Below the pieces are notes generated by a model. The model worked only from the letters and a program-made list of their open reading frames with translations. It made no database searches and was not told the origin of the DNA. The position numbers and the translations under genes are program-made. A stretch of 64,000 nt of DNA, taken from Sphingomonas sp. Lineage in GTDB: Bacteria > Pseudomonadota > Alphaproteobacteria > Sphingomonadales > Sphingomonadaceae. Shown here piece by piece: positions 53,130 to 62,900 of the stretch. Where the stretch lies: positions 1 to 64,000 of the forward strand of contig JABDNH010000008.1 in assembly GCA_013001055.1 (NCBI GenBank), given 5' to 3'. How positions within the stretch are numbered: position 1 is the first letter of the stretch; every line of letters starts with the position of its first letter.

Positions 53130-55315
53130 TGCGGCCTCACCGTCACATTGCCCGCCGTCTGCTTGACCGGCGGCTTGCCGGCGCCTGCATTGGCGAGCGC
53201 ATTTATCACCTCGTCGCGCGGGCCATCGGCGATGATCTTGCCCTTGTCGATGACCAGCAGGCGGTCGATGACCTTGAGCATGGATTTGCGGTGCGTGGAC
53301 ACCACCAGCGTCTGCTCCGGCGTCATCGCGGCTTGCAGCCGATCGATGAAATATTGTTCGGTCTGGGTGTCCATGTTGCCGGTCGGCTCATCGAGAAACA
53401 GTATCTTGGAGGGGGCGACCAGCGCACGGGCCAGCACCAGCAAGGTGCGTTGCCCGCCTGACAGGCGGCCGCCGCGCTCGCCAATGTCGAGGTCGAAACC
53501 GGCTGCGCCCTGGCTTAGGAAAATGTCGGCGCCGGACTTTTTGACCGCGTCGACCAATTCTTCATCGCTGACCTGCGCCGCGCCAAGCAACAGGTTGTCG
53601 CGCACCGTGCCGGTGAACAATTCGGCATCCTGCCCGACGTAGCGGATCGCTTCGCGAAGCTGGTGCGGGTGGTATTGGCGGCTATCGAGCCCATCGACCG
53701 TCATCACGCCTTCGCTTGGCGCGTAGAGGCCGCAGAGCACGCGGCCCAACGTCGACTTGCCCGAGGCGACGCGGCCGATGATGCCGATTTTCTCGCCCGG
53801 GTTGATGGTGAAGTTGAGCCCGTCGAGGCTATCGACCGCCGCACCCGGATAACGGAAGTGCAGGTCCTTCAGCTCTATCCGGCCTTCGCGGATTTCGGGT
53901 ACAACCGATCGTGTCGCCGACTGGCGTTCATCGGGCGCTTCCATCATTTCCTGGAGACTATCGAGCGTTGCCATCGCCTGCTTGCCGCGTGTCATGAGCA
54001 ATGCCAGCTGCCCAATGGGGGCCATGGCGCGACCGGCAATCATCACGATGGCGATAATTCCGCCCATGGTGATCGCGCCCGCGTTGAACAGGAAAAAGCC
54101 ACCAATGATCAGGCCAACGGTCATCGCCTGCTGCGTCACCGAAGCAAGGTTCACCGCTACTGCCGTCAGGCGCCGCATTTTCTCCTGCGTCGCAGACGAC
54201 ATCGACGCAAAGCGCCGCCACCGCCCGAGCATCCGCCCTTCTGCGCGCGCGGCTTTCAAAGTTTCCACGCCGGCAATGCTTTCGACCAGCACGCTGTTCT
54301 GCAGCGAGGCATCGGCCTGCGCATCGGTCGCGGTGCGCCCCATGCCGCGCGTGATCGACAGGCCGACGATCACCATGATGGTGATGAAGACAATCGGTAC
54401 CATGACCAGCCACCCCGCCAGCACCGCGATGAAGATCATGAAGATGCCCATGAAGGCGATATCGACCAGCAGCACGACGCTGGTAGAGGCAAAGAAATCG
54501 CGGACCTGCTCATATTCCGAAACGCGGCGCGCAAAGGCGCCGGTCGAACCCTGGCGCTCGGCCATCGGAAGGTTCATGACTTTCTCGAAAATCTTTTGCG
54601 AATAGCGCGCATCGAGCTTGCGCCCGATTTCATCGACCAGCTGGCTACGCGAAAGCCGCAGGACGAAATCGAAAACCAGTGCCAGCACCACACCCAGCGC
54701 CAGTACCCACAGCGAACTGACGGTATTGTTGGGGATGACGCGGTCGTACACGTTCATCGTGAACAGGGGCACGGCTAGCGCCAGCAGGTTGATGACCAGC
54801 GCCGCAACGATGACCGGCCAGAACTGGCGGCGTGCTTTCCACACTTCGGACCAGAACCAATGGGCGCGCTTGGCCTTGTCCCACGGACGCTCGCCTTCGC
54901 GCTCCTTGGTCGGATCGGGCTCGACGACGACAGCGTTGCCGGTGAAATGCTCGGCCAGCTCGTTGGCCGGCACCCACTGCGTGCCTTCCATGCCCGGGGC
55001 ATGGATCAGCGCATCGCCATCCTTGATTTCAATGAGAACCGCCGCGCCGCCTTCGAGCTGCAGGATGGCGGGAAGCTGCTGTTCCTTCCAGCCGCGCAAG
55101 CGACGGTTGACTGGAAAGCCCCGCATGCCGACCTGGTCGAGCGCGGGTTCGATCTGGTGGAATGGCAACCTGCCATCCGGATCGAGCGCCAGCCCGGCAC
55201 GCAAAAGGACCGGCGCGGAAGGCCGGTCCTGTTCGCGGGCCACGTAGGCCAGACAATCGAGGACGGAATCGATCTCGTTATGCGTGGCGCTTGCCAGCCA
55301 GTGATCCGAAGTCAA
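53126..55315 (-). CDS. Type I secretion ABC exporter with degenerate C39 domain (LapB-like)
   Basis: 729 residues from a TTG at 55315 with a GGGGAC site upstream. The N-terminal about 130 residues form a C39 peptidase-like domain without the catalytic Cys. A transmembrane block follows, then the ATPase: Walker A IIGRVASGKSTLGRVL, LSGGQRTLLVLAR, Walker B ILFLDEPTGNMD, and the H-loop in VVSTHRKSML. It exports the adhesin in one step to the outside. The stop overlaps the SleB start. Confidence 0.94.
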   Translation of the reverse strand: MTSDHWLASATHNEIDSVLDCLAYVAREQDRPSAPVLLRAGLALDPDGRLPFHQIEPALDQVGMRGFPVNRRLRGWKEQQLPAILQLEGGAAVLIEIKDGDALIHAPGMEGTQWVPANELAEHFTGNAVVVEPDPTKEREGERPWDKAKRAHWFWSEVWKARRQFWPVIVAALVINLLALAVPLFTMNVYDRVIPNNTVSSLWVLALGVVLALVFDFVLRLSRSQLVDEIGRKLDARYSQKIFEKVMNLPMAERQGSTGAFARRVSEYEQVRDFFASTSVVLLVDIAFMGIFMIFIAVLAGWLVMVPIVFITIMVIVGLSITRGMGRTATDAQADASLQNSVLVESIAGVETLKAARAEGRMLGRWRRFASMSSATQEKMRRLTAVAVNLASVTQQAMTVGLIIGGFFLFNAGAITMGGIIAIVMIAGRAMAPIGQLALLMTRGKQAMATLDSLQEMMEAPDERQSATRSVVPEIREGRIELKDLHFRYPGAAVDSLDGLNFTINPGEKIGIIGRVASGKSTLGRVLCGLYAPSEGVMTVDGLDSRQYHPHQLREAIRYVGQDAELFTGTVRDNLLLGAAQVSDEELVDAVKKSGADIFLSQGAAGFDLDIGERGGRLSGGQRTLLVLARALVAPSKILFLDEPTGNMDTQTEQYFIDRLQAAMTPEQTLVVSTHRKSMLKVIDRLLVIDKGKIIADGPRDEVINALANAGAGKPPVKQTAGNVTVRPQ

Positions 55316-55331
55316 ATCCCGTCCCCATATC

Positions 55332-56852
55332 TTACATATCGTCCGAAGAACCGACCGAGCTGGTCGAGTTTGCGCGCGTATCCGCGGCTTCTTCGGGCGA
55401 ATTGTGATTCTCTACCATTCCATCATAGCTCGAACCGGTTTCGACGGGAGTGCCGACAATCATGCGTCCCGAACCGGTACGCTCGTCCTTCCAGCCGTCG
55501 TAGACCGGACCGACGCTATAATCGTCGCGCTCGTTCGAATAAGCGTGGCTGGCCATCTCGAGACCCATCGCCTCGAGGAGGTTGTTGGTCGCGGCCAGCA
55601 CTCGATACTGTGCGTAAAGCTGCGCCAGCTTGGAGACTTCGAGCTGGGCCTGCACGTTGGCGCGCGTATTCTGTGCGTCAAGCACGTCGAGCAACGAACG
55701 ACGCCCGACATTGAATTGCTCGCGGTACGACAGGAGCAGGTCGTCCGAGACATTGCTCTGCTCTTGCAGCTGCTCGATCAGGCGACCCTGGTTGGTGAGG
55801 CGGCTCCATGCCGAGCGGACGGTTTCAACCGCTTCGCGCTGGCGCGAGAAGAGCAGTGCCTGCTGCTGGTTTGCGCGCGCCCGCTGTTCGCGAACATTGG
55901 CGCGATTGGCACCGCCGTCGAACAGGTTCCAACGCATCACGCCGCGGGCCAGCAGGTCCGTCGTGTCGCCGGTGAACCCATCGATGTCGTGGCCGTAGCG
56001 AGCACGACCTTCGACCGAAAAGGTCGGGCCCATCTCGGCCTTTGCCTTCATCGTCAACTCGTTCGCCGCGGCAAGGTCGGCAATCGCCTCTTCGACCAGC
56101 GGATTATTATCCTTGGCGAGCATCTCGGCCGCGTAGAGCGACTCGGGCATCGCTGCAGTGAGATCGGGCGGCATTGTCACGTCACCGATCGGCATGCCTG
56201 TCAGTCGCTGGAAAGCGATGGCCGCCGTATCGAGCTCTTCCTGGGCTTCGACAACGCGAGCTTCGGCAGCGCGATAGCGCTCCTGTGCCTGCTGCAGATC
56301 GGCGATTGAAATCGAATCCTGCTCGACACCGGCACGCAGGTCGTTGACGAGCATTTGGTGGAAGGTCGCATTGTCGACTTCGATCGCCACCAGTCGTTGC
56401 TGGAGGATATAATCGATATAGGCGCGGCTGGTGTTCAGCGCGATGAATTCGCTGCGCTCTTCGATCCGCGCTGCTGCCGCATCGGTGCGGGCCGCCTGAT
56501 AACGGATTTCCGCTTCGCGCGCGCCATTGTCCATGAGGAGCAAGTCGGCAATCGCCTGCGCTTCGATCGGGTAAAGTGTTTCATCCGCAATATCGAGACT
56601 GCGACGGGTCGGGTTGCGAAGTTCGCGGATCCCGCCCGACACCTCGACCGAGAGGCGCGGATAATAAAGGCCTTCAGCTTGGCGCAGCTCTTCGAACGTT
56701 GCCTGCTTGTTATAATAGGCCTGGTGAATTTCAGGGTTGGTCTGCAACGCCTCCTGGATGGCGGTTTTCAGGTCAACCGCGCCGGCCGGCGTGGCCATCG
56801 CTGCTGCCGCGAGCACCGCTCCGGGAACGATCATCGTCCAGTGCTTCTTCAT
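55332..56852 (-). CDS. TolC-family outer membrane channel (LapE-like)
   Basis: 506 residues from the ATG at 56852 with a GAGGGG site upstream. A signal peptide (HWTMIVPGAVLAAAAMATPAGA) leads into the TolC repeats: DLKTAIQEALQTNPEIHQAYYNKQATFEELRQAEG and the second half with VRSAWSRLTNQGRLIEQLQEQ. It is the outer membrane tube of the exporter. The C-terminal about 60 residues are Ser/Thr/Asn-rich and extend past the usual barrel. A hairpin separates it from the adhesin gene. Confidence 0.93.
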   Translation of the reverse strand: MKKHWTMIVPGAVLAAAAMATPAGAVDLKTAIQEALQTNPEIHQAYYNKQATFEELRQAEGLYYPRLSVEVSGGIRELRNPTRRSLDIADETLYPIEAQAIADLLLMDNGAREAEIRYQAARTDAAAARIEERSEFIALNTSRAYIDYILQQRLVAIEVDNATFHQMLVNDLRAGVEQDSISIADLQQAQERYRAAEARVVEAQEELDTAAIAFQRLTGMPIGDVTMPPDLTAAMPESLYAAEMLAKDNNPLVEEAIADLAAANELTMKAKAEMGPTFSVEGRARYGHDIDGFTGDTTDLLARGVMRWNLFDGGANRANVREQRARANQQQALLFSRQREAVETVRSAWSRLTNQGRLIEQLQEQSNVSDDLLLSYREQFNVGRRSLLDVLDAQNTRANVQAQLEVSKLAQLYAQYRVLAATNNLLEAMGLEMASHAYSNERDDYSVGPVYDGWKDERTGSGRMIVGTPVETGSSYDGMVENHNSPEEAADTRANSTSSVGSSDDM

Positions 56853-56884
56853 GTCATGCCCCTCTACTGGTCTTTCCGTGGTTG

Positions 56885-56910
56885 AGGCCCCCGCGTCCAC
56901 ACGGGGGCCT
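56885..56910 (-). other. Intercistronic stem-loop between adhesin and tolC genes
   Basis: AGGCCCCCG and CGGGGGCCT form a perfect 9-bp stem with an 8-base loop, 18 bases after the adhesin stop. No T run follows on the minus strand, so it is not a normal terminator. It may protect the adhesin mRNA 3' end or reduce read-through into the exporter genes. Confidence 0.7.
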
Positions 56911-56927
56911 ACCATTTCATTCGATGC

Positions 56928-59900
56928 CTAAGCCGACATCACCATGTCGTGATGCAGCACCATTGCTTCCATCACCATGATACCCTGAGTCGCAAAGGTA
57001 AATCCACCCTCGAAACCCATGTTAAAGCTGGCGAAGTCTCCCAGCGGCGCTATTGCCGCCAGACCACCGTCGCCAAACAGGCCGCCTTCGCCAAGATTGG
57101 CGAGGATGACATCCACCGGATCCATCTCGCCGCCCATCAGCGCGTCGCTCAAGATGTTGCCGAGATCGTGGCCAAGTCCCGCTTCGTTGGCGGCCAGCGC
57201 CGCCATCGCTTCTGCACCCGGCATCGCGATCATGTCGTTGGCCGCGAAAACCGGGAACCCGGCATCGTTGCCCGCGATCGGCGCCATGTCATCCGCCAGC
57301 GGCGCGAAGTCCGGCTCCAGCATCGGCTGGATGGCATCGAGCGAACCGGCCTGCGGCAGCGTGGTGCCACCAAAACCGCCGTCGAACACCGGATCGGCCG
57401 CTATGCCGAAGCCGCCATCGATACCCGGCAGGCCGAAATCGGCGCCGTCGGCGGTCGGCGTGACCTCCATGATGCTGGCCGAAAGCGACTGGTCGAACAT
57501 CGGCGCGTAGGCATCGAGCATCGGCACAGAACCGGTGCCGAAGCTGTCTGCCATCGCATAGTCCATCGACATGCCGGCGATCATCGCGCCGCCTACCATC
57601 AGCGAGCTATTGAGGCCCGACTGCTGGAGCGACATCCCATTGTCGTTGAGCGCGGTCTTGCTGAAGCTGGCCAGCGCGAGCGAACCCGTGGAGACCGACG
57701 CATCGTCGATGGTGGTCGTAAGGTTCTCGTACGGAGGACCGCTACCATCCTGATCGACAACCGTCGTGATCGTGCCATCAGCCGTATCGCCATCGGCGTC
57801 GGTGTAGGTGACATCGAACTCCTGGATGATGTCCGTCCCGGCACTTTCGGTGCCGATCGTGAAGACACTAAGGTCGAACGACTGACCGCCAATGCCCTGC
57901 ACGATGATCGCGCTGAACTCATCGGTGGTTTCGATGGCGTAGCTGTCACCCTGCTGGATGCCGCTGAATGTCACCGAACCATCTGAATTGCGCGTGGCGC
58001 TGGCACCGAAGCCAATCGACGCCGTCTGGCCGACCGCAAGGGTCGTGATATCCAGCGTCGCGGTCTGACCCGTCTGGTAATCGGTCACCGTTACCGACGT
58101 GATCTGGACAAGGCTCTCGCCCGCTCCGAGCCCGTTGGTCGGATTGGTATCGGGCGCATCGGCCGGATCGTTATCGGTATCGATCGCGTAGACCCGGAAG
58201 ATCGCGGTCTCGTTCTGGTTGCCCTGAACCTGCGTCACGAGCTGTTCGTAAGACGTGGTCTGCTGACGCCCGGTGAACTGCAGGCCGCTTCCGGTCGAAG
58301 TCAGATCGGTGACGAAGCCGATACGCAGGAATTCCCCGGCGTTGATCGACTGGTTGTTCACACCGATACTGCCGTCTCCCTGGAGACTGGTATTGACCGT
58401 ACCGATCGTGTCGCCGTTCGAACCGCGCGCAACCGCGCCCACCGGATCCCCGATACCAATGCCAAGCGTATCGTTATTGCCCGCCTGCACGTTACCGAAG
58501 TCGCTGAACGTGGTCGACGTGCCGTTTGTAAGTTCGCCTTCGACATCGAAAGTGTAGGTACCGTCGCCATTGAGCGTCACGGTGAAGCCGATATCGCCGG
58601 CAACGCCAGTGGGATCGGTCGTCGCGATGATCTGGCCGGTACCGTTGCCGAACAGATAGAGCTGCTGCCCTGCCAATCCGACAAGATTTCCATCGGTATC
58701 CTGCGCCATCGCGCCATTGGCGATATTGAACATGTACGATCCCGGCAGATCGGCGCCCGTAACAATATTGAGCGCGACGTTGGCAACCGCCGGCTGATCG
58801 CCATCGAGCGACACCGCGACGTCGGGCGTGAAGTCGCTTGGCGCGTCGTCACCAAACGTGATCGCCAGCGTCGCATCGGGGCTGACTTCGTCTTCGCTGT
58901 CCACTGCATTGTAGGTGAGGTTCAGCAGCGCCGGCACTTCACCATCATCGGCAATCGTGTGCAGAATGTTCTGCTTCAGCGTCAGCGTGTAGTCGCCGTT
59001 CGACTGATCGACCACGATCGTAAAGATTTCGCCGCGAACGCTCGTGCCGGTCAGCGTATCCACGCCGTCCCAGGTTACGGTCACGCTTTCGCTGCCGACC
59101 ATTACGACGTCATTGTCAAAGGTGTAGCTACCCGGGGCGTCGTTGCCGAAGCTCCCGCCGAGATTGCCGGTAAAGGTCGTCTCGTCCGGACCCTGGCCGG
59201 TAACATCGTCAGCCGGCGGGTTGTTCGGGTTGCCCGTGATAAAGCCGTCATCATCGACCGTCGCTGCCGAACCGGCCGCCGTCGGATCGCTGTCGTCTTC
59301 CAGGTTGATGGTCACCGTCGCGGTCGACTTGTCGCCATCGCCGTCGGTGATTTCATACTGGAACTGGACCGCACCTTCCTCGTTCGCGGCCGGTGTGTAG
59401 GTGAAGGTGCCATCGCCATTATAGACGAGGTCGCCCGCACCGGTCAGCGAGCCACCAACCAGCGCCACATCGACATCGGCGACACCATCGGCACCCTCGA
59501 TGTCGTTGGCCAGCACGTCGACCGTAACGGCGGTATTTTCGCCGCCCTGGTCGGCCTGGTTCACCGTGTCGTTATTGGCAGTCGGGCTATCATCCCGGAC
59601 ATCGACCGTGATGGTCCCCGGGACCGAATTTCCGTTGGCATCGGTCGCGACGTAATCGAAGGTGTAGACCCCCGGTTCGAGTTCCTGCCCGTCATTGGCG
59701 TTGGGCTGGTTGTCGAGCGGCGAGGTCAGCGTGAAGCTGTACGTACCATTCGAGAGCAGCGTGAGCGTGCCATTCGGCGTTACACCGCTGCCGACGAGCG
59801 CGAAATCAGTCGCACCGGGAACGTTTAGGTTGCCGCCATTGGTCTCGTTGGGGGAGCCCGGCGTCGAGCCGCTATCCAGCGCCGATTCCTCGACCACGAT

Positions 59901-62900
59901 GGTCGGGTTGTCGGCCACCAGCGTGACGTTGTTGATATTGATCGTCAGCGTGGCCGTCGACGGATCACCGTCGGCGTCAACGATCGTGTATTCGAAAACA
60001 TCCTGTTCGTTCTGCGTCACGCCATTGTCGGTCGCTTCATAGGTGTAGCTACCGTCGGCGTTCAGCGTCAGCGTTCCGTAGAGGCCCGCCACAGGCTGGC
60101 CAACATTGAGCGCCACGCCATTCACCGCAGTAACCGGACCGACGCCCTCGCCATCGGCACCGAACTCGTCGTTGCTAATGACTTCGCCATTGATGATGGC
60201 GCCTTCGGTAACGTTGGTGCTGTCATTGGCAGCTTCCGGAACGTCATCGACGATCTGGACCGAAAGGACATCATTGGCTTCGTCGCCATCGACATCGGTC
60301 AGCGTGACATCGAAATTGTCATAGACTGCGTTCTCGCCATTGGCGTTGGCGTGCGCCGCATTGTCTTCAAGTTCGTAGCTGTAGCTGACTTCGCCCGTCG
60401 CGGGATTGAAGCCGGTGATGGTAAGCGTACCGAGCGCCGTGGTCTGCGAACCACCGACGAACACACCGTCCACGATCGCATTGATCGTGCCTACCGTCAG
60501 GTCGTCAAGGCCATCGGGCGTGGAGATATTGAAGGTGCCGTTGACCGTGGTCGACTCCGGCGTGTCGTCGGAACCGCCACCCGCCGGGTTGCCCGTCGAG
60601 GTCGCCAGGTCGTCTTCGTCAACCGAAACATCGCCGCCCTGCGCCTGCGGCGTCAGGTTGGTGATGACCACCGGATCATCGCTGCCCGTGAGCACGATTT
60701 CGAGTTCCGACGTGTCGCTGTCGCCATCGTGGTCCTCGATCACGACATCGAACGTCTCGGTCAGCGTCGCACCAGGTGCCAGCGTGGCGATCGTATCTTC
60801 GCCATTCTGGTTGAGCGTATAGCTGTAGCTGCCGTCGCTGTTGAGCGTCAGGTCGCCATAGGTGCCGTTATACACACCGTCATTGGCAACGACGAGGTCG
60901 ACATCGACACTGGCGTCGTCATTGGCAAGCACATTGCCGGTTGCCGTGAACGGGCCATCTTCGGTGATCTGGCTGTTGCTGTCGTCGTTCGCCGTCGGGA
61001 CGTCATCGTAGACGCCGACATCGAAACTGCCGTCAGCAAAAGAGCCATCGCTGTCCGTGACGCGGAATTCCACGCCCAGGATCGACACCAACGCCTCGCT
61101 GTCGTCGCCCTGCGTGTGGTCGATCGGCTGCGACAGCGTTACCTGATAGGTGTAATCGATCTCGCCGGGATTGCTGCCGGATACCGCGCCGGTGATCTCG
61201 ATGCGGACCACTTCGACGCCGTCGGCGCGGCCAACGATGGCGCCGCTTTCAAGCTCGAAGTCGATCGCTTCTCCGCCCGATTCAAGACCCAAAAGATCGA
61301 GATCATTGACGTTGATGAACTGGATCGCCGCCAGCGGATTGGCCGGGGTATCGGCGCCATAGTCGACCGTGAACGTATCGGAAGCAGTCGCGCTGCCACC
61401 GCCATCGATCTCGGTCGAATCCGTGTCGCCGTCATCCGGGTTGTTGCCGCCAAGGCCATCTTCGTCGACATTTACGTTATCGAGACCGCTGATCTGCGGC
61501 GTCGAGTCTGCATCGACATTGAGATAGACCGTCGCGCTCGACAGATCGCCGTCGGCATCCTCGATCTGGTAGACAAAGCTGTCAGCACCCGCGAAGCCCG
61601 GATTGGGCGTGTAGGTGAACGTTCCGTCGCCATGATAGATGAGGTCGCCATTGGCTGGGCCACTGAGCACGGTCAGGTTATTGCCAAGATCGACGCCATC
61701 CGCGCCTTCGACATCGTTCGCGAACACGTCGATAAATTCGGGGGTATCTTCGGCAACGACGATCGGCGCGGCAAGCGAGCCATCGTCATTGGCCGTCGGC
61801 ACGTCATCGACGATCTGCACGTCGAGGCTGCCGGTGGCCATGTCCACGTCCTGGTCGGTGACCTTGACCTCGAACGAGCGGACGATGCCGTCTTCGCCCG
61901 CATTACCGTGGATCAGCGCATTGGCGTCGAGTTCATATTCGTAGATGAAGGTGCCGCCGATCACCAAACCGTTAAGGTCGGTATCAGGGATGAAGTCGGT
62001 GATGCGAAGTTCGCCATAATCGTCATTGATCGTCTTCGCGCCGAGGAAGACACCGTTCTGGATGATCAACACGCCGCCAACCGTTACGTCGTTGACGCCA
62101 TCGGCTGCCTCGAACGAGAAGCTGTCACCATCGACCAGCGATTCCGGGGTCGTGTCCGAGCCCGCCGGTAGATCGTCTTCGTCAACGCTAAGCTCGGGAC
62201 CCTGGCCATCGAGGCCGTTGAGCACGACCAGGTCGTTCTCACCGTCCATGATGATGGTCAGGAAAGCCGCAGAGGTATCGCCGTCGCCATCGAGCAACGT
62301 GTAGCTGAATTCCTCGGTTAGCGATTCCCCATCGGTCAGGGCGTTGAGTGCATCGACGCCTTCACCCGACAGCTGATATTCGTAACTGCCATCTGCATTG
62401 AGGATAAGCGAACCATACACGCCGTCGACCTGGCCGACGCTGGATGGCGCAATCTGCGCGCCATCGGCACCAAGTGTATCCACGCCCAAGCCGGCGACAC
62501 CGCCATCGGTGCCTTCGCCTGTGATGACGTTGCCCGTCGTGGTCGAAGGACCGCCTTCGAAAATGTCGCTGTCGACATCGTTGTTCGCCGTCGGCACGTC
62601 ATTGACGATCTCGATCAGGAACACACCGCTGGCTGGCGAGCCGTCTTCGTCGGTGAGGTTGACCGGCACCGATTCGAACGGGTCGCTCGGCGGGTTCGGC
62701 CCGTTGTCGAGCGAGTTGTCTTCGAGCGTGAAGGTGCCCAGGAGCGTGCCGCCGATGATCGTGCCGTCGGGCGCGGTATTGGCAATGAACCCGGTCACTT
62801 CGATTGTGCCCGAAGGCGTCGAGATCAGCGCACCGGCGCCAACGAAGACGCCATTTTCGATAATGGCAACGGTGCCCATCGTCAGGTCGTCAACCCCGTC

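Noticed and set aside
51123-53642. Plus-strand frame of 839 codons opposite hlyD, sleB and the ABC gene
   Set aside because: It covers three recognised minus-strand genes and is Ser/Arg-rich without domains.
60351-62171. Plus-strand frame of 606 codons inside the adhesin region
   Set aside because: Antisense of Asp-rich repeats, giving a repetitive Ile/Val/Arg pattern; no start site or motifs.
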